Part shown: positions 42,044-50,341 of the stretch, one piece after another
Layout of the letters: each line of letters begins with the position of its first letter
Numbering within the stretch: position 1 is the first letter of the stretch
Translations under genes and position numbers: made by a program
DNA from: Streptomyces thinghirensis
GTDB taxonomy: Bacteria; Actinomycetota; Actinomycetia; Streptomycetales; Streptomycetaceae
Reading direction: 5' to 3'
Length of the DNA: 64,000 bases
Assembly (NCBI GenBank): GCA_021502835.1
Contig: JAKFGP010000034.1
Location: 29,899 to 93,898 of the forward strand
Notes under the pieces: generated by a model
Seen by the model: only the letters and a program-made list of their open reading frames with translations
What the model was told of the DNA's origin: nothing
Databases searched by the model: none

Positions 42044-42774
42044 GGCGGTACGGACCGGCGGTCCTGCTCGCGCTGACCGGCGCGGCGGTACTGCGCATCT
42101 CGCTCTTCGGCGACCTCTACCTGCGGTACGTGCAGCCGGGGCTGCGGCCGTACCTGATCGTGTCCGGGGCGGTGCTGGTGCTGCTCGCGGCGGCGACGGC
42201 CCTCGCCCGGCGCGGTCACGGAGGACGCGGACCAGAAGACGGACGGGGAGACCGACGCCCACGGCCACAGCCACGGCCCCGCCGGTCCCCGCGTCGCCTG
42301 GCTGCTCACCCTGCCCGCCCTCGCCCTGCTGCTGTTCCCGCCGCCCGCGCTCGGCTCCTACAGCGCGGGCCGCGAGGCGGCGCAGCGCGCGGCGCGGGGG
42401 TCGGCACCTTCCCGGCGCTGCCGTCCGGGGACCCGGTGGAGCTGACCCTCGCCGAGTTCGGCTCCCGCGCGCTCTACGACAGCGAGCGGTCGCTGACCGG
42501 CCGTACCGTCCGGCCTCACCGGCTTCGTCACCCACGGCGAGGACGGCACCTGGCACGTCACCCGGCCCTCGTCTCCCTGCTGCGCCGCCGACGCCACCAC
42601 CGGCAAGGCCGAGATCCGCGGGCCGGCGCCCCGCCCGTCGACACGTGGGTCACGGTCACCGGCGGCTGGCACCCGGAGGGCGAACTCGGCTCGGACGCGG
42701 CCTGGCCGCCGGTCCTCGACGCGACGGACGTACGCCGGGTGGAGCAGCCCGCGAACCCGTACGAGAAGCGCTGA
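42040..42774 (+). CDS. TIGR03943 family membrane protein (frameshifted)
   Basis: GTG start at 42040 overlapping the YraQ-type permease stop. Two N-terminal helices (PAVLLALTGAAVLRISLFGD, LIVSGAVLVLLAAATALA), then a His-rich loop (DGETDAHGHSHGPAG), another helix (AWLLTLPALALLLFPPPALG) and a C-terminal extracytoplasmic domain with the conserved CCAAD motif (PCCAADATTGKAEI) and PPVDTWVTVTGGWHPEG. Frame changes near 42225, 42400, 42515, 42560, 42580 and 42625. A frequent two-gene partner of YraQ permeases. The His loop suggests metal involvement. Confidence 0.8.
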   Translation: MRRYGPAVLLALTGAAVLRISLFGDLYLRYVQPGLRPYLIVSGAVLVLLAAATALARRGHGGRGPEDGRGDRRPRPQPRPRRSPRRLAAHPARPRPAAVPAARARLLQRGPRGGAARGAGVGTFPALPSGDPVELTLAEFGSRALYDSERSLTGRTVRPHRLRHPRRGRHLARHPALVSLLRRRRHHRQGRDPRAGAPPVDTWVTVTGGWHPEGELGSDAAWPPVLDATDVRRVEQPANPYEKR

Positions 42775-42867
42775 ACCCCGTCCACGACCTGCGGCGCACC
42801 CCTGGTTTCCCCCGGTCGGGCACGGGTAGTCGAGCCTGCGGCCGCGTGACTGAAGGAGGCGGTGCGC

Positions 42868-43588
42868 GTGCGGCCCAGCGACGAATCCGGGTGGTCTTCG
42901 GACGGAGCACGCGCCGCCGAGGTGATCGCCGAACAAGTACGGGGCGCCCCGCCGGACGAGGTGCCGGGGACGACTGTGCCGCACGGCCGTACGGCTGCTG
43001 CCGGTGACCGGGGCGAGCGCGTCGCTGCGCGGCGGGGGTGCCGGTACGGCTGTGCGCCAGCGGGGACCGGGCGACGTACCTGGCCGAGCTCCAGGCCACG
43101 CTGGGTGACGGCCCCCTATTGAGCGCCGCCGAGTCGGGCGCCCCGGTGCTGGCCTGCGATCTGGCGGCCGTTGCCGACGCCGGCCGGTGGCCCGTCTTCG
43201 CCCAGCAGGCGACGGCCGTCGGCGTACGGGCGGTCTACGCGCTGCCGCTGGGCGGTGCCGCCGGTTGCCTGGGCACCCTCGACCTCTACCGGGACACCCC
43301 CGGCCCGCTGTCCGGCCCGCAGCTGAGCCTCCGGCGCGGCTCGTGGCGGGCGTCATGACGACGGCGCTGATGGCGCTGCCGCGCGGGGAGGAGACCTGGC
43401 TGGACCGGCTGGCCGGTGACCACGACGAGGTCTACCGGGCCGTCGGCATGATCATGGCCCAGCTGGGGGTCGGCGCCGACGAGGCCCTGGCCCGCCTGCG
43501 CGCCGACGCGTTCGTGTGCGGCCGCACCGCCCACGACGTGGCCCGCGACGTGCTCACCCACCGCCGGCGCTTCGACCGCGACCATTAG
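42868..43588 (+). CDS. GAF and ANTAR domain RNA-binding antiterminator-type protein (frameshifted)
   Basis: An N-terminal GAF domain (LPVTGASASLRGG, RLCASGDRATYLAELQATLG, LACDLAAVADAGRWPVFAQQ, VRAVYALPLGGAAGCLGTLD) is followed by a C-terminal ANTAR domain: LDRLAGDHDEVYRAVGMIMA, then GADEALARLRADAFVCGRT. The ANTAR three-helix pattern with its AxGM(I/V)MxQ motif is clear. GTG start at 42868 with GAAGGAGG eight bases upstream. Frame changes near 42965, 43030 and 43330. Such proteins bind paired hairpins in mRNA leaders to prevent termination. The stop TAG is at the border of an inverted-repeat element. Confidence 0.8.
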
Positions 43589-43759
43589 TCCTGTCGTCGA
43601 ACTCCCGTCTGCCTCGCGACGCCATGCACGCACCCTCGCCGCACGGGCCCTGACCCGAGTACATCCAGTACGAGGATCAGGGCCCCGCGCGCCGAGAGCA
43701 CGCACCTGACGCCGCGAGGCTCGCCCTCCGGGCGGACGACGGGAGTTCGACGACAGGAC
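43588..43759. mobile_element. MITE-like element with perfect 22-bp terminal inverted repeats
   Basis: GTCCTGTCGTCGAACTCCCG (from 43588) recurs inverted to the end at 43759, 22 bp in all. Inside are a GC-rich hairpin (GGGCCCTGA ... TCAGGGCCC) and no open frame. There is no transposase. It occupies the whole space between two convergent genes. Its left end is the last base of the ANTAR gene's stop codon, so insertion near or into the 3' end of that gene is likely. Confidence 0.65.
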
Positions 43760-43802
43760 CTGGTGGGCGGTGCCCCAGGCCCCGGCCCGGTCCGTCCGTG
43801 CG

Positions 43803-44565
43803 CTAGACCTGTGCCTCGCCCCTGCCGCCGGGCCTCCGTCAGCCGTTCCGTCCCGACCTCGACGGCGGTCCGGGTGGCGGCTTCGGCCGGTTCGCCGGGG
43901 GCGCCGTTGGTGAGGCTGATCGTCGTCGTCGCCCACGCGGACGGCGACGAGGTCCACGGTGAGAACGGCAGCCTCGGCGTTCACCGTCACCCGCAGGCCC
44001 TGCCGGGCGTCCCCGCCTCCGGCGGTGCCAGGTCGGCGACCCGGACGTCCAGGGCGGCGCCGCGGGCGGCCCGGGCCGTGAACCGACCGCACGTGTCCGG
44101 CAGCGTCCCGAGCCAGGCCAGCGCCCTGTCGATGTCGGCCGCGCGGTACGAGGTGATCCGGTAGTGCAGCTGGGCCCCGCCGGCCGCGTCGTCCAGGGCG
44201 GCCGTGGCCCTGGGGGCGATGGTGTCGCCGAACAGCTCCTCGGTGTAGAGGACGTCCAGCAGCCGCCCGCAGTCGGGCCGCTCGGCGGTGGCCTTCAGTA
44301 CCTGGTCCCGCCAGGTCGCGGCGCCGCGTGTCGGTTCCCACGTCTCCCCCAGGTCGGCCTCCGTGATCAGGGCCGCCCGCGCCTGCCCCGGGGTGAGCGC
44401 GGGCGGCACGGCGGGCGAGGCGAGCGTGGCCGGGGACTGCGTGGTCGCGGGCGGGGTGCCGACCGGCCCCTCCGCCGCCCGGCCGCCCGCGGAGCAGGCG
44501 GCCGCCGTCAGCGTCAGTGCCGCCGAGAGCGCGGAGACGAGCAGGGGGACGGGCGGCGGGGGCAT
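43803..44565 (-). CDS. Hypothetical lipoprotein
   Basis: About 250 residues. A lipoprotein signal peptide (LLVSALSAALTLTAAACSAG, lipobox LTAAAC), then a Pro/Thr/Ala-rich linker and a domain: LTPGQARAALITEADLGETW, then CGRLLDVLYTEELFGDTIAP, HYRITSYRAADIDRALAWLG and ALDVRVADLAPPEA, followed after a frameshift near 44010 by RVTVNAEAAVLTVDLVAVRV. The C-terminus is reached via a further shift near 43815. Start ATG 44565. The fold resembles the PknH-like extracellular sensor (a two-Cys domain such as C-x-x-L and TCGRF) of actinobacterial lipoproteins. The function is unknown. Confidence 0.7.
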
Positions 44566-44741
44566 GCTGCACAGGTGCCTCCTGGCGAGCCGGGGCGACC
44601 GGCGCCGTTCGGGATCCGGCCGGTCGCACCCTCCACGGCACCACCGCCCCCGCCCCGCCACCAGCGTGCGGGGCCGTCCGGGTGAGGCGCCCGGCGAAAA
44701 ACGGCTCGCGGCGGCGTCCGCCCGCGGTACCGTCCCGTGCC

Positions 44742-44798
44742 ATGAAGCGCGCGCGCCATTTCCTGATGACGACGCCGGGGAGGTCCTCGGCGCGCTGA
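44742..44798 (+). CDS. Candidate 18-residue leader peptide upstream of the ThrRS-like gene
   Basis: ATG 44742 opens a short frame, MKRARHFLMTTPGRSSAR, ending at TGA 44796-44798. It lies 17 bases before a strong terminator hairpin, in the position typical of an attenuator leader peptide. It contains two adjacent Thr codons (ACGACG) and no clear ribosome-binding site. There is no direct proof of translation. Confidence 0.4.
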   Translation: MKRARHFLMTTPGRSSAR

Positions 44799-44815
44799 CT
44801 GCTGAGCAGGAGTCC

Positions 44816-44845
44816 GAAGCCCCGGGGCGAGCGCCCCGGGGCTTC
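44816..44845 (+). promoter_or_regulatory. Attenuator/terminator hairpin in the leader of the ThrRS-like gene
   Basis: A perfect 13-bp stem (44816-44828 with 44833-44845, starting GAAGCCCCGGGGC) with a 4-base loop and TTCGCG after it. It lies between a short upstream frame and the synthetase start, rather than after a gene's end, which suggests premature termination control. Confidence 0.6.
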
Positions 44846-44883
44846 TTCGCGTGGTGCTCGCCCTCCGTCCGGAGGAGACCACC

Positions 44884-46157
44884 GTGCACGACCAGGACCG
44901 AAACCCCGCCCAGGCATCCGCACCAGCGCCTCGCCCACGACCGCGACCACCGGCGGCTCGGCCGCGAACTCGGGTTGTTCGACACCGACCCCCTGATGGG
45001 CGCTGGCCTGCCGTACTGGCTGCCCGACGGGGCGATCGTCCGCCACACCCTGGAGGAGTACGTCCGCGAGGCGGAGCGCCGGGCCGGCTACCGGCACGTG
45101 TACTCGCCCGTCCTCGGCAAACGCGAGCTGTACGAGATCTCGGGCCACTGGGAGCACTACCGCGACGACATGTTCCCGCCGATGGAGCTGGGTGCCGAGG
45201 AGGTCGTGCTCCGCCCGAGCTCCGTGCCCCCACCACGCCCTGGTCTACCGCTCCCGTTCCCACAGCTACCGGGAACTGCCCCTGCGGATCGCCGAGCTGG
45301 GCGCCATGTACCGCTCCGAACCGTCCGGAGTGCTCGGCGGCCTGACCCGCGTGCGGGCCATCCACCTCAACGACGCGCACATCTTCTGCACCCCGGACCA
45401 GGCCGCCGCCGAGGCCCGTGCCGCCCTCGGCCTCATCCGCCGCGCCCACGCCGACCTGGGCATCCGGGCCGCCCGCTACCGCCTCTCGCTGCCCGGCCCG
45501 GGCGGCAAGTACGTAGCCGACCCGCAGCTGTGGCGGCGGGCCACCGCACTGCTGGAGGAGGCCCTGGAGGGGCTGCCGTACGAGGCGGTGGAGGGGGAGG
45601 CCGCCTTCTACGGACCGAAGATCGACGTGCTGGTCGCGGACGCCGCCGGGCGCGAGTCCACCCTCTCCACCGTCCAGATCGACTTCCACCAGCCTGAACG
45701 CTTCGGCCTGCGCTACACCGGCCCCGACGGCGCCGCTCACCGCCCGGTCATGGTGCACCGCAGCGTCATCGGCAGCGTGGAGCGGGTGGTCGCGCACCTG
45801 ATCGAGGCGCACGGCGGGGCGTTCCCGGCGTGGCTGGCGCCGGTGCAGCTGGTGGTGCTGCCGGTCGGCGCGGAGCAGCGGGACCCGGCGTACGACCTGG
45901 TACGGCGCGCCGGTGATCTGGGGCTGCGCGCCGAGATCGCCGGGCCGGAGCGGGGAACCCTCGGCGCCCGCGTCCGGGCGGCGCGCAAGGTGCCGTACCA
46001 GGCGGTGATCGGCGCGCGGGAGGCGGCGGGCGGCGACCTGGCGGACGTACGGCTGCGGGACGGGCACCGGCCCGGGCGGGTGCCCGGCGCGGAGCTGCTG
46101 CGGCGGATCGACGGCCGGGTGCGGGCACGCGGCCCCGAGCTGTGGGAACCCGCGTGA
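44884..46157 (+). CDS. Threonyl-tRNA-synthetase-like protein, short form (catalytic plus anticodon domain)
   Basis: About 420 residues, lacking the N-terminal TGS and editing domains of the housekeeping enzyme. The core begins LGRELGLFDTDPLMGAGLPY and contains VRHTLEEYVREAERRAGYRH and motif-2 region TRVRAIHLNDAHIFCTPDQA. The three zinc ligands of ThrRS are present: Cys in SCPHHALVYRSR, His in NDAHIF and His in VMVHRSVIGSVERV (motif 3). The C-terminal anticodon-binding domain is WLAPVQLVVLPVGAEQRDPA to GRVRARGPELWEPA. GTG start at 44884. Shifts near 44915 and 45225. Short extra ThrRS copies may confer resistance to ThrRS-targeting compounds. Confidence 0.82.
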
Positions 46158-46210
46158 GCCCGCGTAGGGTCACCGGGATCCGCCCCCACCGAGCCCGAGG
46201 AGCCCCCGCA

Positions 46211-47194
46211 GTGACGACCGCCTCCGACGACCGGCAGCCCATCCCGGTGATCATCGACTGCGACACCGGCATCGACGACGCGCTGGCCCTGCTGCTGGCG
46301 GTCCGCCACCCGGGGGCTCGACCTGCGCGCCGTCACCTGCGTGGCCGGGAACACCGACGTGGAGGGGGTCGTACGGAACACCCCGACCGTGCTGGAGCAG
46401 GCCGGCGCCCTGGACGTCCCCGTCGCCCGGGGTGCCGAGCGCCCGCTGATCGAGGGGGTGCGCACCGCCCGGCACGTGCACGGGCACGACGGCATGGGCG
46501 ACCTCGGTCTGCCCGCGCCCACCCGCGCCCCCGTCGACGTCGACGCGGTGACCCTGCTGCGCCGGGAGATCCTCGCCTCCCCGCGGCCGGTCACCCTGGT
46601 CCCCACCGCGCCGGCGACCAACATCGCGCTGCTCTAGCGCACCCACCCGGAGGTCACCGCCAACATCGAGCGGATCGTGTTCATGGGCGGCGCGGTGGGC
46701 CACCGGGAACGCGACGCCGGTCGCCGAGTTCAACGTGTGGCACGACCCGGAGGCCGCCGCGATCCTGCTCACCGCCGGGGTGCCGATCACGATGTACGGG
46801 CTGGACGTGTTCCAGCGGGTGATCGTCCCGGGGCCGGACGTACGCCGTCTGCGGGCGAGCGCCGAGCCGGGACCCGGCTCGCCGGGGAGCTGCTCGCCCA
46901 CCGCTGCCCCGCCACCGACGAGTCGGACCCCGGCGGCGGCCTCGGCGACGCGGGCGCGGTCTGCGCGGTGCTCGACCCGGAGGGCCTGACCACGCACCGG
47001 CTGCCCGTCGAGGTGTCCCTGGCACCGGGACCGGCCACGCCGGCCAGACCCTGGTCGACCGGCGGGTCCGCCCCGGGGAGTCCGAACTGCACGAGGGAAC
47101 CCGCGAACAGCCGCTGGTGGATGTCGCTTTGGAGGTGGACGTGGCGCGGTACGTGAAGCTCTACCTGGGGGCGGTCGAGCGCACCGGCGGGTAG
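46211..47194 (+). CDS. Inosine/uridine-preferring nucleoside hydrolase (frameshifted, in-frame TAG)
   Basis: The calcium-binding motif DCDTGIDDALALLLAVRHPG near the N-terminus identifies the nucleoside hydrolase family. Later landmarks are VTCVAGNTDVEGVVRNTPTV, HGHDGMGDLGLP and RIVFMGGAVG, and the ribose-site region NVWHDPEAAAILLTAGVPIT. GTG start at 46211 with GAGGAG upstream. Shifts near 46316, 46705, 46872 and 47040. An in-frame TAG at 46635-46637 lies where the family has Tyr (LLYRTHP), which would need a single C-to-G change. About 325 residues. Confidence 0.85.
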
Positions 47195-47287
47195 CGCACC
47201 GGCGGCGTCGCGGGCGCGCGGGTTCGCTTTTCGGGTGATGTGGACAGATCTATTCGTGTCGCCCGCACGCATCGCGAAGGAGACCGC

Positions 47288-48960
47288 GTGACCGTACGCA
47301 GCACCACCAGCACGCCCGACCTGTCGTCCAAGGACCCCAACTGGTGGCGGCAGGCCGTCATCTACCAGGTCTACCCCCGCAGCTTCGCCGACGCCGACGG
47401 CGACGGGCTCGGTGACCTGCGGGGCATCACCCAGCGCCTGACCCATCTGGCGACCCTGGGCGTCGACGCCCTGTGGCTCAGCCCGTTCTACCCGTCCGAG
47501 CTCGCCGACGGCGGCTACGACGTCGACGACTACCGCGACGTCGACCCGCGCCTGGGCACCCTGGACGACTTCGACGCGATGGCCGCCGAAGCCCACCGGC
47601 TGGGCCTGAAGGTGATCGTCGACCTGGTTCCCAACCACACCTCGCACCGCCACGCGTGGTTCCGGGAGGCCCTGGCGGCGGGCCCGGGTTCCGCGGCCCG
47701 CGACCGCTACGTCTTCCGGGACGGCCGCGGCGAGCGCGGGGAACTCCCGCCCACCGACTGGCAGTCCGTCTTCGGCGGCAGCGCCTGGAAGCGGGTGCCC
47801 GACGGACAGTGGTACCTCCACCTCTTCACACCCGAGCAGCCGGACCTGAACTGGGAGAACGAGCAGGTCCGCGCCGACTTCCGCACCACGCTGAAGTTCT
47901 CGGTGCGACCGCGGCGTCGACGGCTTCCGCGTCGACGTGGCGCACGCGCTGGTCAAGGACCTGACCGAGCCGCTGCGCGACCCTCGGCTCCCCGAGCTGA
48001 GCAGCGAGGCGGCGCTCGCGGACTTCGCCCCCGGCACCCACCCGTTCTACGACCGCGACGACGTCCACGAGGTCTACCGCGACTGGCGCAAGATCCTCGA
48101 CGCCTACACCCCGCCCCGCATGGCGGTGGCCGAGGCGTGGGTGCCGGGCGCCCGGCGCGCGCTGTACGCCCGCCCGGACGAGCTGGGGCAGGCGTTCAAC
48201 TTCGAGTACCTCCAGGGCGGCTGGGACGCGGCGGAGCTGCGCGAGATCATCACCGGCTCGCTGGCCGACGCGCACGCCGCCGGTGCCTCGGCGACCTGGG
48301 TGCTGTCCAACCACGACGTGGTCCGCCACGCCACCCGCCTGGTCCTGCCGCCGGACACCGACACCGACGCCTGGCTGCTGTCCGGCGGCCACGCGCCGGC
48401 CGTCGACGAGCGGGCGGGTCTGCGCCGGGCCCGCGCGGCGACGCTGCCTGATGCTGGCGCTGCCCGGCTCGGCGTACGTCTACCAGGGCGAGGAACTCGG
48501 CCTGCCCGAGGTGGCCGACCTGCCCACCGAGGTGCTCCAGGACCCGATCTGGGAGCAGACCGGGCACGTCCGCAAGGGCCGCGACGGATGCCGGGTGCCG
48601 CTGCCGTGGACGACGGGCGGGCCGTCGTACGGCTTCGGCGCGGGCGCCGCGTGGCTGCCGCAGCCGCCGGACTTCGCGTCGTACGCCGTCCAGGCCCAGG
48701 ACGGCGTGGCGGGCTCGACCCTGGAGCTGTACCGCACGGCCCTGCGCCTGCGTCGCAAGCTGCTCGATGGCGAGTCGCTGACCTGGGCGGACGACGTCCC
48801 GGCCGGGGTCCTGCGGTTCGACCGCTCGGACAGGTGGCGCTGCGTCACCAATCTCTCCGGCACGACGGTCGACCTGCCGGCCGGCGAGGTGCTGCTGAGC
48901 AGCGCACCGCTGGACGACGGCCGCCTGGGCCCTGACACGACGGTGTGGCTGGCGCTGTAG
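47288..48960 (+). CDS. GH13 alpha-glucosidase (oligo-1,6-glucosidase-like)
   Basis: A cytoplasmic alpha-amylase-family glucosidase of about 556 residues. WWRQAVIYQVYPRSFADADG starts the barrel. The conserved regions are LKVIVDLVPNHTSHRHAWF, then GVDGFRVDVAHALVKD (nucleophile Asp), RMAVAEAWVPG (acid Glu) and TWVLSNHDVVRHATRL. The C-terminal domain reads GVLRFDRSDRWRCVTNLSGT. GTG 47288 start. Only two shifts (near 47906 and 48448). It may process maltose, isomaltose or sucrose-type sugars. No sugar transport genes are adjacent. Confidence 0.93.
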
Positions 48961-48993
48961 CCGGTCCGCGGGGATGAGCGGGGCCGGCGGCGG

Positions 48994-49116
48994 TCAGACC
49001 ACGATCGCCAGTTCGTGCGAGGTGGTGTCGAGCCGGCGGCCCCCGGCCTCCGTGCAGGTCTCGCCGGCAACGCCTCCGCCCGTGGCCTCGCCGGCGTCGG
49101 TGCCCGGGTCGCTCAT
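48994..49116 (-). CDS. Small 40-residue ORF downstream of a lipoprotein gene
   Basis: MSDPGTDAGEATGGGVAGET then CTEAGGRRLDTTSHELAIVV, 40 residues, with codons almost all ending in G or C. It starts five bases after the stop of the upstream lipoprotein gene on the same strand, so it may be translated by coupling. It has one Cys and Ser/Thr-rich residues. Function unknown; a chance ORF cannot be excluded. Confidence 0.45.
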   Translation of the reverse strand: MSDPGTDAGEATGGGVAGETCTEAGGRRLDTTSHELAIVV

Positions 49117-49121
49117 GGGGG

Positions 49122-49622
49122 TCAGTAGCGCACCGCCCGGGCCACCGCCGCGCGCACGTCCCCGGACAGGTCGTGGCTGCTGCGGGCGGTGGCCCGGGCG
49201 GTCTTTCCGGCGGGGACGTCGGGGACGGTGACGACGGCCGTGTCGAGCAGGGTGCCGCCGGGGTCCGTGTAGTTCACCTGCACCGCGAAGGACTTCGTCG
49301 AGTCGGCGGTGTTGCGGACGGTGACCTCGACGGTGGTGCGTCCGTCGGCGTCGGTCCTCGGGTCGCCCAGCTTCACGTCGCCCTCGACGTCGGTGCCCCC
49401 GCGGATGTCCTCCAGCCGCCGTCCGGCCTCCGGCGTGGCCGACGCCACGGCGTCCGCGCCCTGGGAGGCCAGCGAGGAGGCGGCCGACGCGGCCCGGCTG
49501 GCCGCGGCGCTGCCGGCGTCCGACGGCGCGTCACCGTCGCCGCCGCCGTCGGAGCAGCCGGTCAGCACGGCGCCCGCCAGCACCGCCACGCCGACTGCCG
49601 TGCGCATCCGGTGACCGGCCAT
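49122..49622 (-). CDS. Small secreted lipoprotein with FxLYD-like domain
   Basis: A frame-intact 166-residue protein. The signal peptide ends in a lipobox (AVGVAVLAGAVLTGCSDGGG), then a Ser/Ala-rich linker (SAAASRAASAASSLASQGAD) and a beta-rich domain: VKLGDPRTDADGRTTVEVTV, then AVQVNYTDPGGTLLDTAVVT and VPAGKTARATARSSHDLSGD. The later part fits an FxLYD-type immunoglobulin-like fold. Start ATG 49622. It heads a probable two-gene unit with the small ORF downstream. Confidence 0.8.
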   Translation of the reverse strand: MAGHRMRTAVGVAVLAGAVLTGCSDGGGDGDAPSDAGSAAASRAASAASSLASQGADAVASATPEAGRRLEDIRGGTDVEGDVKLGDPRTDADGRTTVEVTVRNTADSTKSFAVQVNYTDPGGTLLDTAVVTVPDVPAGKTARATARSSHDLSGDVRAAVARAVRY

Positions 49623-49791
49623 GTCGCCTCCAGGGACCTGTGGTGGGTACACGTCCCGCGAGAGCACGCGGGACCTCTCCAGTGAAGGTCCGCGAAGGCC
49701 GGCGCGCACACCGGCGTTCGGCCGAACGGGGGCCCCGTTCGGTCAGCGGGCTACCCGCTCGGGGGCGGGAGGAGCCCGTCGGGTGGCCGGG

Positions 49792-50163
49792 TCACACGTG
49801 TCCCGATCCGCCGCTGCCGAAGGAGCCGCTCGATCCCGGCAGCCAGCGGCGGCGGCTCTGGTCCTCGCCCCGGCGGCTGCCCGAGTGGTGGAGCTGGTAC
49901 GGCATGAGCCGTGGGCTTCCGTCCGCGGCGAGCGGGATCTCGTCGGGTTCCCGCGCCTCCCGTTCCTCGTGGACGGCACCGGTCGCGGGGAGTTTGCCGT
50001 GCTCGTCGGCGTGCGGGCGTTCGGATTCGCGTTCCATGACCCCAAGCCCATGCGTACGGCCCAGATCAGCGCGCCGGCGATCACCAGCCCGCCGATGAAG
50101 GCGATCGTCAGGTTGAGCGCGTGGCGAGGACGCGGCCAGCAGTTCATACGTTGCCGTACTCAT
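49792..50163 (-). CDS. DUF6479-type single-pass membrane protein
   Basis: About 125 residues. N-terminal MSTATYELLAAS is followed, after a shift near 50125, by the helix LTIAFIGGLVIAGALIWAVR and a polar C-terminal tail: RESERPHADEHGKLPATGAV, then HEEREAREPDEIPLAADGSP and SGSSGSFGSGGSGHV-like Gly/Ser end. A further small shift lies near 50035. Streptomycetes carry many paralogues of this family, usually of unknown function. Start ATG 50163. Confidence 0.72.
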   Translation of the reverse strand: MSTATYELLAASSPRAQPDDRLHRRAGDRRRADLGRTHGLGVMERESERPHADEHGKLPATGAVHEEREAREPDEIPLAADGSPRLMPYQLHHSGSRRGEDQSRRRWLPGSSGSFGSGGSGHV

Positions 50164-50341
50164 GTTCTGATTATGTACCCCCAAATGAGATAAAGCGCCA
50201 GGAATGTCCGGAGTGCCCTCTCGAAGGCTTCCAGGAGCGACCGCCGTGATTGAGAGCGGCCGGTGGCTGGTACCCGGCACACCGCGGCGGCGCCGCCCCC
50301 GGAGCCCGCCGCCCCCGCGCCGCCGGTGGAAGGAGCGCCCC

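Noticed and set aside
43286..45157. Long minus-strand frame across the second inverted-repeat element
   Set aside because: It runs through several genes on both strands and through the element. It only exists because GC-rich DNA lacks stops.
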